DNA from: Streptomyces cahuitamycinicus
GTDB taxonomy: Bacteria > Actinomycetota > Actinomycetes > Streptomycetales > Streptomycetaceae
DNA: 41,773 nucleotides
NCBI RefSeq assembly: GCF_002891435.1
Contig: NZ_POUC01000020.1
Span: 1-41,773, forward strand
Direction of reading: 5' to 3'
Under the pieces are notes generated by a model, which did not search any database, was not told the DNA's origin, and saw nothing but the letters and a program-made list of their open reading frames with translations. Positions 17,048-26,327 of this stretch are shown here, piece after piece. A program made the position numbers and the translations under genes. How positions within the stretch are numbered: position 1 is the first letter of the stretch; the number at the start of each line of letters is the position of its first letter.

Positions 17048-18043
17048 TCAGTGCTCGAAGACCGCCGTCGCCACCGGCACTGCCAGCAGCAGGCTGAGTC
17101 CGACCAGGCGGCGGTCCAGCCACAGGATGGCGGCGAATTCGCGCAGTGTCGCGGCCAGCCAGTAGTCGGGGGAGGTCGGCGCGCCCACGACGTGCACGGG
17201 CACTCCGCCGCGGCGGGCCAGCAAGGTCGTGCGGTAGACATGGAAGCCGCTGGTCACCACCGTGGCACGGTGGCCGGGAGTGGTGCCGTCCACAAGGGCC
17301 GCGCTGAAGCGGAGGTTCTGCCCGGTGTTGACGGAGCGGTCTTCCCGCACGATCCGGTCGTCGGGCACTCCGCGTCCGCGCAGATAGTCGGCCATCGCGT
17401 CCGCCTCGGAGCGGACCTCGTCGTCGCCCTGGCCGCCCGAGACGACGAACACCACACGAGGCGTGTCCGGTGCGCGGGCGGCGTCGATCGCGAGGGCGCG
17501 CTCCAGCCTGCCGGTCAGCAGCGGGCCAGGCCGGTCTCCGTTGAGCCCGGCGCCCAGGACAACGACATGGGTGGTTTCCGGCAGGGGGGCGCTACGGCCC
17601 CGGACGAACACGTAGCCGGCGAAGACGAGGAAGAGCAAAGTGAGGTATCCCGCGGCCGCGTTCACCGCTAGCAGGAGGGCACCGGACGCCCCGCCGCCGA
17701 CCGCGTGAAAGACCGCGTCGAGGCCGAGCACCCCCAGCACCGCGCAGCCGGCGGCCCCGGTCGCCAGCAGGGCTGCCTGCGGTCCGTAGCGCCGGACCAG
17801 CAGGACGCCATCGGCGAGCAGCAGCAGGCCCAGCGCGAGCGCCAGGAGCAGGGCGGCGACGGCGAGGACAGTGGTGATGGTCGGGTGGGCTGCCGCACTG
17901 CGACCGGCCACGCCGAGTCCGGCAGAGGTCACCGCGAGGCAGAACAGGACGGCTGTGGAGAACCGGTGCGGTGCCAGCAGGGCGTTGACGACGCCGCCCG
18001 CGGCGAACACGACCGCGATGAGGTACTCCGGGTACTCCGGCAT
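17048..18043 (-). CDS. YdcF/SanA-like (DUF218) membrane protein
   Basis: The 331-aa protein starts at ATG 18043 after a purine-rich site. About five hydrophobic helices fill residues 1-155. A DUF218 domain follows, with HVVVLGAGLNGDRPGPLLTG, VVFVVSGGQGDDEV, SVNTGQNLRFSAALV and ATVVTSGFHVYRTTLLARR, all conserved in the YdcF/ElyC/SanA family. A last helix (LVGLSLLLAVPVATAVF) ends the protein. The family is tied to envelope biogenesis and, for some members, to lipid-carrier metabolism; the exact reaction is not settled. Its 3' end touches the lamin-tail scrap but looks complete. Confidence 0.85.
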   Translation of the reverse strand: MPEYPEYLIAVVFAAGGVVNALLAPHRFSTAVLFCLAVTSAGLGVAGRSAAAHPTITTVLAVAALLLALALGLLLLADGVLLVRRYGPQAALLATGAAGCAVLGVLGLDAVFHAVGGGASGALLLAVNAAAGYLTLLFLVFAGYVFVRGRSAPLPETTHVVVLGAGLNGDRPGPLLTGRLERALAIDAARAPDTPRVVFVVSGGQGDDEVRSEADAMADYLRGRGVPDDRIVREDRSVNTGQNLRFSAALVDGTTPGHRATVVTSGFHVYRTTLLARRGGVPVHVVGAPTSPDYWLAATLREFAAILWLDRRLVGLSLLLAVPVATAVFEH

Positions 18044-18225
18044 GTGCCGCACCGCTCCGCTCTCCCGCCCACCGGGCCGCTGCCCGTACCCGCCCGCCTC
18101 TCGCCGCCCGCGTTTCCGGAGCCGGCACGGACGGCTGCCGGCCATACTCCCAGACCCGCTGTGATGCGCCGAACGCGGGCGGGCGGTGGTGCGTTCGGCG
18201 GGACTCATATGTCGTGCCGGCGGTG

Positions 18226-18400
18226 CTGCCCGGCTGCCGCGCAGGACAGATGGAAGGTGGGCCCTGTAGCCCGGTGCAGATCCAGCAGGTACGGAAGCAC
18301 GACACGGCGGACCACTCCTTCAGGCGACACCGCGCCGATGGCCATCATCCGTAACGCGATCCGGTAGCCGGTGCCCTCATGCGACCGACCGGGAACTGGG
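18226..18400 (-). pseudogene. IclR-family regulator fragment
   Basis: A short minus-strand stretch reads GYRIALRMMAIGAVSPEGVV, then PYLLDLHRATGPTFHLS. This is the junction between the winged helix and the ligand-binding domain of IclR-type regulators. The DNA-recognition part and most of the effector domain are absent. It lies between the aldo/keto reductase and the YdcF-like gene. Confidence 0.6.
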
Positions 18401-18489
18401 CGCCTCGCCGCGCGCGGGCGGGCGCTCAGGAGGTCGATGACCACCGCGCGTTCCCGACGGGGGCCCCGTGTTGGGTGCGCCCCCTCCGC

Positions 18490-19479
<990 letters not shown>

Positions 19480-20213
19480 GTCATGTCCCAGCCTTCTCTG
19501 TACGCTTGATCGTCCTTCGGGCAGCACGAAGTCCCCCGTCCATCCAGGCACCCACCACCCGGCATCCCATGAGGAGCGGGCGCTGAGAGGCCCTCGTGCG
19601 CCGTTAGTCCTCGACGCTACGACTTCGAGCGCGCTCCATGGCAAGAGATGTGAGGAAGGCCTGGCTCCTGGGTTGGGCACCGCACCCGTGTGGTGCTCCA
19701 GAGCCTGGAGGAGACGAGCCTGGAACCGTTCGTCCTCGCGACCGACAGCCCGTCTGGGTCCGGTGTCCGGCTGTCAGATCTCCCGGGGCGCCCGCCCTCC
19801 CATACGGGTGGGCACCCACCCGGGGTCGGCCGCCTGGTTGCCGGTGGTTCCCTCCCAGACGATGTCGACCGTGGTCACTTCAGGGTGGCGCATGCCTCCG
19901 GCGTGGAGAGTCGCCGCTGGGGACGGAGTGCCCGGTGGCCCTGCATCTCCTGTGCGGTGTCGGCGCGAAACAGTGGGGAGAAGGACCGCAGAGGAGAGAG
20001 CGTGACCGACGCGGGCGAGGGCCGGGGCGCAGTGCTGCCGAGAAGCGCGATGTCGGCTGCACAGGCCGGTGATCACCGATGACGAGATGGACGCCCCGGC
20101 CCGACGGCGGACGGCCCCTCGAGGAAACCTTGTTCCCACCCTGGACTTCGGACCCACCCCCACTGAGTGAGACGTGCGCGTCTACGCCATGCGCGGACGC
20201 GCAACCGGCCGAC
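19480..20213. other. Gene-poor stretch
   Basis: No intact gene is supported. A minus-strand segment around 19790-19910 (HPEVTTVDIVWEGTTGNQAA, then PGWVPTRMGGR) is protein-like and ends at a stop, with a second protein-like piece in another frame near 19680-19760 ([19 protein letters not shown]). These may be two parts of one decayed gene, which I did not recognise. Confidence 0.3.
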
Positions 20214-20300
20214 CTGCCGCTGTGCCTGACCGGCGGCCACGTAGGGTGCAGGGACAGCTCTCACGGCGCTCACGCCACGGCCCACTTCGACTCCAGCGGT
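20214..20300 (+). pseudogene. UBP-type zinc-finger fragment
   Basis: About 29 codons read LPLCLTGGHVGCRDSSHGAH, then ATAHFDSSG. This is the core of a UBP-type zinc finger, usually CLxCGHVGCCDSSxGxHATxHF. Here the second Cys of the first pair is Gly and one later Cys is Arg, so Zn binding would be impaired. Nothing else of the gene is recognisable on either side. Confidence 0.6.
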
Positions 20301-20478
20301 GTCTTCAGTGGACGGTGGCAGCGTGGTCGGGTAGGTCGAGGAAGACGGTCAGCGCTGCGTCGGGTCCGGCGGCGCCTTTCGACGGAGCGCATTCCCTTGT
20401 CGGCCCCTTGCGCTCCGACCCACGCTGACCTGCAGAAATGGCCATCAACTCGCTGATACGAGTGGTTAAGTCGAACGC

Positions 20479-21003
20479 TTAGGCGGCATCGTGGATGACG
20501 AGCTTGAACTCGCCAAGGGTCAACAGGCGCGGGATGGCGTCGTTGTGCGTAACACGGAGCGCAACCGGGGTGCCCGGGACAACGAAGACGCCATGGTTCT
20601 TGACGTAGTACTGTCCGCCGGGTGTCGGCGTGCGGTGCTCGGTCGCTGTGGTGTCGTTGGGGTTGGGCGTCAGGCCCAGCGGGTCACGGACGTACTGGTC
20701 GCGCAACTCGGTGTAGCCGGCCGTGCTGCTGGCGGCCTCCCATTGGATCATCGCGTGCAGGTGGCCCCAGCCTGCCTTGGACGGCCAGATCAGACCGCTA
20801 CGGTCGTCTGTCGCCCAGTCACTCACCACATAGCCGTCCGGCTGGACGGCCTGGTGCATCTCGAAACGGTCCGTCGATTCCGCCGCTCCGAAGGGGAACC
20901 GGACAATCTTGTACGCGGTCCCCGGCGAGATCAGCTGCGGTGTATCGACCTTGAGTGAGCAGACCTGCACGCCAGCCGCCGCAACCCCACCATTCGTAGC
21001 CAT
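20479..21003 (-). CDS. Hypothetical protein (174 aa)
   Basis: ATG 21003 is preceded by a GGGAAAGC-like site. The protein has no signal peptide or membrane helix. It alternates beta-type segments (YKIVRFPFGAAESTDRFEMH, GQYYVKNHGVFVVPGTPVAL, LLTLGEFKLVIHDAA) with a Trp-rich middle (SGLIWPSKAGWGHLHAMIQW). The pattern suggests a beta-sandwich. The frame is well kept and residue usage is balanced, so it is probably a real gene. I did not recognise a family. Confidence 0.65.
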   Translation of the reverse strand: MATNGGVAAAGVQVCSLKVDTPQLISPGTAYKIVRFPFGAAESTDRFEMHQAVQPDGYVVSDWATDDRSGLIWPSKAGWGHLHAMIQWEAASSTAGYTELRDQYVRDPLGLTPNPNDTTATEHRTPTPGGQYYVKNHGVFVVPGTPVALRVTHNDAIPRLLTLGEFKLVIHDAA

Positions 21004-21332
21004 AGTTCAGCTTTCCCGCGTTCGGCCGACGGCATGCCCGCGCCGATACAGCCCGACCCGCTCGCACTGCGGCGCAGGTGCATGAGGTGGAGGCTGGTGG
21101 TCCCGGTGGGCCTGGCCAACGCTCGCTGGAGACGTCGACGTCACCGTCACCGCCCACGAGGCCCAGTCTGCGCCTCTAATACTCCAGCAGCACTTCGTGC
21201 CTTGACCTGGGGAACGTCGAGCGGTCGGAGTGTAGCGGGCAGGATGCCGTCACGGACGGCTTCTGCCCACACGCCCCTCGAAGGAGTGCCCACGACGGCA
21301 AGGTCGCCCCGGGCCTTGGGAAGCCTCGGGTC
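21004..21332. other. Spacer upstream of the IS701 remnant
   Basis: No intact gene is supported. The minus strand from 21330 to about 21180 reads a protein-like piece (LAVVGTPSRGVWAEAVRDGI, then LPATLRPLDVPQVKAR), perhaps the remnant of another gene. No terminal repeat of the IS701 type was found here. Confidence 0.35.
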
Positions 21333-21851
21333 GTGATCACCGAACAAGCAGCCGAGACCGGGGACCGCGACCTGGACCACCTCCTCACCACTATCGGGCA
21401 CCACTTCGGCCGCGTCGAACCACGCCGCCGCATGCGGGACTACGTGCGCGCACTGCTCGCCCCGGTGGCCCGCAAGGACAGCCGGCAACTCGCCGAACAC
21501 GCCGGCCACGTCACCCCCGACGGACTGCAGCACCTGCTCTCCCGAGCCCGGTGGAACCCCGACGACATCCGCGACGACCTGCAGACCTACGTCGCCGAAC
21601 ACCTCGGCCGCGCCCTGATGGACCGCGAGCTCTACCTGCCCAAGTCCTGGACCGACGACCGCGACCGCTGCCACGCGACCAAGGTCCCCGATCAGCGGGA
21701 GTTCGCCACGAAGAACACCCTCGCGGCGACGATCGTCCGCAGGGCGCTGGCCTCGCCGCTGCCGATCGCCTGGGTCACGGCGGACGCCGCTTACGGACAG
21801 GACAACCGCTTCCGCCGGATGCTGGAAACCAGGCGTCGCGCTGGACGGTGA
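21333..21851 (+). pseudogene. IS701-family transposase remnant with internal deletion
   Basis: Starting at GTG 21333 the product aligns by eye with the transposase at 5045: RRRMRDYVRALLAPVARKDS, DGLQHLLSRARWNPDDIRDD, RELYLPKSWTDDRDRC, WVTADAAYG. Between AEHLG and RALMDRELYLP about 50 residues are missing in frame, including the first catalytic Asp segment (VDDTGF in the other copy). After AAYGQDNRFRRMLE the frame degenerates. It has lost its catalytic triad and its ends and cannot transpose. It is a different IS701 lineage from the 5045 copy. Confidence 0.8.
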
Positions 21852-21907
21852 CGTGGACTACGCCTCGCCGACGTCCCTTCGCGCCACGGGTACTCACACC
21901 TGCGCGT

Positions 21908-22618
21908 CTACCTGCGACGTGAGGCGGCTGGCTGCAGCCGGACGCAGCATTGCCCGGGGCGGGGTTCCAGGCATGCTTCGATTCCTGTCTCGTCCAGGCC
22001 GCTGAGGACACCGCGCAGTAGGTGGAGGTTCATGCCGCACACCGTCTGGGTGTGTTCCTGGGCCAGTGTGTGGAAGGGGCAGTTGGCCAGAACGATGGAG
22101 TCGTCCTCGTGTCGTGGTTCGAAGCCGTAGCGCTCCAGCAGGTCGAAGACGTTGGTCTTGTTCTGCTCGCCCAGTTGAGCTCCGAGTTCCTCGGCCTTGC
22201 GGTGCAGCACCTGCCGCACGGGATCGCCGGTGGCGTCGGATTCCTCCACGGCTTGGGCGAGGAGCTTTCCGGCCAGCTCGTAGCGGCGGTCCGGCAGGTT
22301 GACGGCGACCTGCTTCGTTGAGCGGCGGTAGAGCTTGGCGGGCCTTCCCGCGCCCGGCCCGGAGCGTCCGCTGCGGCGCTCGTAGACGACGTCCAGCAGC
22401 GATTCGTCGGCCAGCCGGTCCAGGTGGAACGCGGCGGTCTTCCGGGCCAGGCCGAAGGCGGCGGCCGCCTCGTCCCGGCTGACCGGGCTTGGCTGGCGCA
22501 CCACGTGGTCGTACAGCCTCCTGCGGGTCGGCTCGTCGAGAGCGGCGATGGCGGAGATGTCGGGGTCGTGTACTTCCTTCGGGGTGTCCACGAACACCAG
22601 TGTAAAACCCACAGCCAT
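21908..22618 (-). CDS. Cys-rich HTH regulator of the SufR-like (COG2345) type
   Basis: The 236-aa protein has an N-terminal winged helix (AALDEPTRRRLYDHVVRQPS, then ETHR-like recognition region FGLARKTAAFHLDRLADESL) and a C-terminal sensor region with five cysteines: Cys180 (ANCPFH), Cys194 (TVCGMN), Cys216 (EACLEP) and Cys224-Cys225 (GQCCV). Families with this layout, including SufR, bind an iron-sulfur cluster or metal and repress their own region. The Cys spacing here differs from classical SufR, so the cofactor is open. It is transcribed divergently from a DoxX-type gene across an inverted-repeat operator, which it most likely binds. No good ribosome binding site precedes ATG 22618, so a start a few codons in or a leaderless transcript is possible. 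Confidence 0.8.
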   Translation of the reverse strand: MAVGFTLVFVDTPKEVHDPDISAIAALDEPTRRRLYDHVVRQPSPVSRDEAAAAFGLARKTAAFHLDRLADESLLDVVYERRSGRSGPGAGRPAKLYRRSTKQVAVNLPDRRYELAGKLLAQAVEESDATGDPVRQVLHRKAEELGAQLGEQNKTNVFDLLERYGFEPRHEDDSIVLANCPFHTLAQEHTQTVCGMNLHLLRGVLSGLDETGIEACLEPRPGQCCVRLQPAASRRR

Positions 22619-22639
22619 TGACTAAAGAGCGAGAGAGGT

Positions 22640-22671
22640 CTTCTATAGGAAATGAAGCTTGCCGATAGAAG
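22640..22671. promoter_or_regulatory. Inverted-repeat operator between regulator and DoxX genes
   Basis: Arms CTTCTATAGG (22640-22649) and CCGATAGAAG (22662-22671) are complementary at 9 of 10 positions with a 12-base spacer. The site lies 21 bases upstream of the regulator start and 13 bases upstream of the DoxX start, overlapping its ribosome binding site region. This is where a repressor would block both transcripts. Confidence 0.7.
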
Positions 22672-22684
22672 GAGAGGGTCAGTC

Positions 22685-23122
22685 ATGTCCTCCGCAACCA
22701 CAAGCACCACCACCGTCGCCGCCCCGCGCCGAGCGGTGCTCACCGACCCCGGCTACCAGGCGTTCACGATCCTGCGTGTCGGCTTCACGGTGGCGCCGAT
22801 CCTGTTCGGGCTGGACAAGTTCACCAACCTGCTCGTGGACTGGCCCACCTACCTCGCGCCGTGGATCAACGACATCGTTCCCGGCAGCGCCCAGGCAGCC
22901 ATGTACGCGGTAGGTGTGATCGAGATCGTGGCCGGTGTCGCCGTGGCGCTGGCTCCGCGCTTCGGGGGCTGGCTGGTCGCCGGATGGCTGGCCGGCATCA
23001 TCGTCAACCTGTTGACCATCCCGGGCCACTACGACGTCGCCCTGCGCGACTTCGGCCTGCTCCTCGGCGCCGTCGCACTCGCACGGCTCGCCCAGCGGTA
23101 CGAAACCAAGCGACAGCGGTGA
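22685..23122 (+). CDS. DoxX-like small membrane protein
   Basis: The 145-aa protein starts at ATG 22685 after a GGAGAGGG site. It has four hydrophobic helices: ILRVGFTVAPILFGLDKF, AAMYAVGVIEIVAGVAVALA, GGWLVAGWLAGIIVNLLTI and LRDFGLLLGAVALARLAQ. This arrangement, with a conserved LRDxGL near the last helix, fits the DoxX/DoxD-like family, members of which take part in thiol or respiratory redox chemistry in membranes. Control by a Cys-rich regulator next door would fit a redox or metal-stress role, by inference only. Confidence 0.8.
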   Translation: MSSATTSTTTVAAPRRAVLTDPGYQAFTILRVGFTVAPILFGLDKFTNLLVDWPTYLAPWINDIVPGSAQAAMYAVGVIEIVAGVAVALAPRFGGWLVAGWLAGIIVNLLTIPGHYDVALRDFGLLLGAVALARLAQRYETKRQR

Positions 23123-23600
23123 ACAGGAACCGAGCGCACTGAATCCGTCCGGCGGGTGGAGCCTCACGGCACCACCCGCCCGTGCCGCGCCTCTTCAGAT
23201 CGACCGGAGGGCCGTCATCGGCCCGCGGAGCTGAGCACTTACGGTCGGCAGCCGGCTCGGGACCACTGCACCGAACCTTGTGCGCGCAACCGCGCAGCCG
23301 CCGGAGTGCCGCCGTCGACCGGGCGCAGCAGACCGGCGCGCGTCGGCCCACCGGGGCGACGGCATTGGCCCGCTCTGGTCGCGGGGCGCGTCGACGGCGA
23401 ACAGTCCCGTCTCGCGTGCGGCGCCCCGGCTCCGCTCGGCGAAACGGCACGATGAGGTCCCCCGTCATTGAGCGGAGGGCTCGAGCAGCCGTCCGCGTTG
23501 GCCGGCTCGGCTTGCAGTGAGGCCCGACCGACGGCCGTGATTGCCCCCTCCTGAGGAGGAGCTGTCGCGGCCGCATGGACACGTTGGAGAAGGCCGCGGT
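23123..23600. other. Gene-poor stretch
   Basis: Nothing convincing was found. All frames are Arg/Pro/Ser-rich shadows of high GC. It separates the DoxX gene from the recombinase remnant. Confidence 0.35.
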
Positions 23601-23865
23601 GCTGGAGAAGTCACTGCGGATCGGCTCCTGCTGCCTGCTGATCGCTCCTGCGGTTGCCTGGGGAATCGGCAGTGGCCGTCCTTTGCGGCCGGCCCTGTAG
23701 TTGTCATGGATCAGGAAGTCCTGCTCCTGCCCGGTGATGTCCTGGTGAAGGCAGCCCCACCGCACATTTACAGATCTCCGCGGGCCGCCTGCCGGTGTCG
23801 GTCAGCAGTTCTATTGCCACCCGATTCTCGTTGCCGTTCGGCTTCGTGCCGGTGAGCGAGTGCAG
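23601..23865 (-). pseudogene. Tyrosine-recombinase (integrase) fragment
   Basis: The minus strand reads VAIELLTDTGRRPAEIC, then after a one-base frame change RWGCLHQDITGQEQDFLIHD, NYRAGRKGRPLPIPQ and AGAISRQQEPIRSDF. This is the part of a phage-type tyrosine recombinase around the first catalytic Arg (TGRRPxEI) and the following beta-hairpin. The His-x-x-Arg box and the catalytic Tyr are missing. It directly follows an IS5-type scrap. Confidence 0.7.
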
Positions 23866-23873
23866 GTGGTCGC

Positions 23874-24011
23874 GGCCGCGCTCAACTCGGCCAACAGAAC
23901 CTCGTGCAGCCGTTGCCACACGCCGGCCTCGTTCCTGTCCCGCAGCCGCCGCCGGCATGTCATGCCCGAGCCGAAACCGAGGTCCTGCGGCGGATACTTC
24001 CACTGGATCCC
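23874..24011 (-). pseudogene. IS5-family transposase N-terminal fragment
   Basis: The minus strand reads GIQWKYPPQDLGFGSGMTC, then RRRLRDRNEAGVWQRLHEVL and LAELSAA. This is the conserved N-terminal helix-turn region of IS5-family transposases. It stops before the first catalytic Asp, where the recombinase fragment begins. Confidence 0.7.
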
Positions 24012-24180
24012 TCGCGTCGCGGCAGCCCAGTGAGCGGGTGGCGCCTGGCGGCGGGCCGCCGGTGCAGCGCCACGGCGTGCGCGGTCCAGCCGGTCAGCGG
24101 CAGGGCTGCGGCGGTCAAAAGGAGGATGCGCCGACCGTAACGGTTCCGGCGGCCTCACTTGCCAGGTCAAGAGCCCTGGT

Positions 24181-24564
24181 TCAGGGAGTGTCGCGCGGTG
24201 TCCACACCGCCACCAGGTCCACCAGCCCCGGGAACCGGGCGTTGAGGTCGGCCACTCGGACGTGGCTGCGGCGTTCCAGGCCGTACTGGCGCTGACGGGT
24301 GACACCGGCCTCGCGCAGGGCCTTGAAGTGGTGGGTGAGGGAGGACTTGGGGCGGTCCAGGTCGAACCAGCCGCAGGAGTGGTCGAACGCCTCCGACTCC
24401 AGAAGGAGCTTGCGCACGATCGTCAGACGCAGCGGGTCACTCAGCGCGCCCAGCACCGTCTCCAGGCGCAGTTCCTCGACCGCCGGCTCGGGCAGCGGTT
24501 CCGGCAGGTTCTCCGGTTCCGGCCGCACCGTGATGACCGGCGCCTTTCGAACCGTCGCAGACAT
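24181..24564 (-). CDS. ArsR-type HTH transcriptional regulator
   Basis: The 127-aa protein has a Pro/Glu-rich N-terminal 30 residues and then an ArsR-like winged helix: ETVLGALSDPLRLTIVRKLL, DLDRPKSSLTHHFKALREAG and VTRQRQYGLERRSHVRVADL. The typical metal-binding ELCVCDL is absent (helix 3 region has DHSCGWFDL), so it is probably not an arsenic sensor. It is divergent from an MFS transporter gene and very probably represses it through the palindrome at 24618-24631. Confidence 0.9.
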   Translation of the reverse strand: MSATVRKAPVITVRPEPENLPEPLPEPAVEELRLETVLGALSDPLRLTIVRKLLLESEAFDHSCGWFDLDRPKSSLTHHFKALREAGVTRQRQYGLERRSHVRVADLNARFPGLVDLVAVWTPRDTP

Positions 24565-24592
24565 AGACAGCTCCCTGCATCCGAAGTCCTAT

Positions 24593-24638
24593 GTACGAGT
24601 GCAATCGTACTACCTGTTAGGTTCGAACCTACTCGTAC
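24593..24638. promoter_or_regulatory. Operator region between ArsR-type regulator and MFS genes
   Basis: A perfect 14-bp palindrome TAGGTTCGAACCTA occupies 24618-24631. Outer complementary arms GTACGAGT (24593-24600) and ACTCGTAC (24631-24638) enclose it. The region is AT-richer than its surroundings and lies between the two starts, as expected for a shared regulated promoter. Confidence 0.75.
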
Positions 24639-24662
24639 TGAGCTTGCCGGAGGGAGCAACCT

Positions 24663-25943
24663 ATGTCGGAGAGTCGGACCCTGTCCGCCGAGACGGTGGA
24701 CGAAGATCAGGCCGCACCGCCGGGGCCGGCCACGCCCGCACCGCCGGAGCGGGCCGCGGCCCCGACGCCCACCTGGTGGGTGTGGCTGGCGGCCTGGCCG
24801 GTCACCGCCGTCTTCGTGCTGTCCAACGCGGCGACCCCGCTGTACGTGCTGTGGCAGCGCGACATCGGGTTCTCCAAGGGCACCCTTACCGTCGTCTTCG
24901 CGTTCTACATCGTCGGACTGCTCGGTTCGCTGCTCGTCTCGGGCTTCGTCTCCGACCGGCTGGGACGCAAGCCCGTGCTGCTGCCCGCCCTCGCGCTCGC
25001 CCTGGCCGCCTGCGCGATCTTCGCGACCGCCACGACCGTCACCGCGCTGCTCGCCGCCCGGCTGTTCACCGGCATCGCCGTCGGCGCCGTCGTCTCCGCC
25101 GGCATGGCCGCCGTGACGGACGTGGCAGGCCCGGAGCGGAAGCGGCTGGCCGCCCTGCTGGCCTCCTGCGCGATGGTCTTCGGGGCCGGCCTCGGCCCAC
25201 TGCTCGCCGGTCTGCTGTCCGAGACGTTCCCGGCCCCCACCGTCACCGTCTTCGTCGTCGAGGCGGTCCTGTTGCTTACGGCCGTCCTCGCCGTGCTGCG
25301 GATGCCGGTGCGCCGACCCGCCGCCCGCGGCAAGGGCGCCTGGGTGCGCGTGCCCGGCGTACCGCACGGCAACGGCATCCATCTCACCCTGGGAATTGCG
25401 GTGTTCGCCCCCGGCATCACCACCACGTCCTTCGTGCTGTCACTCGGCCCCACCCTGCTGACCGACCTGCTCGGCACCACCAGCCGGATCGTCGCCGGAG
25501 CCATGGCGTTCGCCATGTTCCTCGCCGCCACCGGAGTCCAGTTCGCCGTGCAGAAGCTGGCCCGGCGCACCATCCTGACCGCCGGCGCGATCAGCACTTC
25601 CCTCAGCATGGCCGCGCTGATCGCCGCCGTGCACGCCTCGTCGGTCGCGCTGCTCGTCGCCTCCGCCCTGCTCGCCGGGGCAGGCCAGGGCATGGGCCAG
25701 CTCGGCGGCCTCTCCCTGCTCAACTCCACCGTCCCTCCGCAGCGGCTCGCCGAGGCCAACGCCGCGCTCAACGTGGGCGGTTACGTCCCGGCCGGCCTCC
25801 TGCCGGTGTCCACGGGTTACCTCATGGACGCGGCGGGACTGCCAGCCGGCGCGACCCTTTTCGGCACCGTTCTGATGGGCCTCGCCGTCGTCGGCGGGCT
25901 CGTCGTGCTCTCCGGCCACCGCCGGGTGTCCGAGCCGGTGTGA
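24663..25943 (+). CDS. MFS transporter, probable drug exporter
   Basis: The 426-aa protein starts at ATG 24663 behind a strong GGAGGGAG site. After about 35 Pro/Ala-rich cytoplasmic residues there are about 12 membrane helices. Loop 2-3 has the MFS signature SDRLGRKPVLLPALALAL. Helix 5 has AMVFGAGLGPLLAGLLSE, an antiporter-type motif C (GxGxGPxxGG-like). The regulator next door is of the kind that responds to small molecules, so export of a toxic compound is likely. The substrate cannot be told. Confidence 0.92.
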   Translation: MSESRTLSAETVDEDQAAPPGPATPAPPERAAAPTPTWWVWLAAWPVTAVFVLSNAATPLYVLWQRDIGFSKGTLTVVFAFYIVGLLGSLLVSGFVSDRLGRKPVLLPALALALAACAIFATATTVTALLAARLFTGIAVGAVVSAGMAAVTDVAGPERKRLAALLASCAMVFGAGLGPLLAGLLSETFPAPTVTVFVVEAVLLLTAVLAVLRMPVRRPAARGKGAWVRVPGVPHGNGIHLTLGIAVFAPGITTTSFVLSLGPTLLTDLLGTTSRIVAGAMAFAMFLAATGVQFAVQKLARRTILTAGAISTSLSMAALIAAVHASSVALLVASALLAGAGQGMGQLGGLSLLNSTVPPQRLAEANAALNVGGYVPAGLLPVSTGYLMDAAGLPAGATLFGTVLMGLAVVGGLVVLSGHRRVSEPV

Positions 25944-26327
25944 CGGTTCGGGCGTGACGGGACGGCGTCGGCGCCGGGTCCCCGGGTGTACCTGCGCGGC
26001 GGCGGTACCCCACGGCTTCGGCCGCGGAGCACCGCCACGCACGAGGTGGCGCCTGGCGCCCGGAGCCGCTTCCGAGGCCCCGGGTCAGTGTGCCCGGATG
26101 GCACGGAAGATCAGCTGTGCCCGTCTACCACCGATGGAGAGGGCGTGCTCTTCGAACGGCCCCGCCTCCTGACGCACGGGCTCGCGGTACGCGCATGGTT
26201 TGCCCTGAGGCGAAGAGTGCGGTCAATGGCGTGACAGATGACGTGCTCCGTTCGTTGATCTGACGGATCGGCGTTGGTGTGTACGTACTCCTGCCTGCAC
26301 GCCTCTATATGTGAGCGAGGGAAGCCC
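25944..26327. other. Intergenic region upstream of the isoprenoid genes
   Basis: No gene is supported. The promoter of the three plus-strand isoprenoid genes must lie here. A TATATG-like sequence near 26306 may be a -10 element, but no matching -35 was convincing. Confidence 0.4.

Noticed and set aside
26257..26284. Possible -35/-10 pair upstream of the squalene-synthase-like gene
   Set aside because: TTGATC and TGTGTA with 17 bases spacing are a poor match and such pairs occur by chance.
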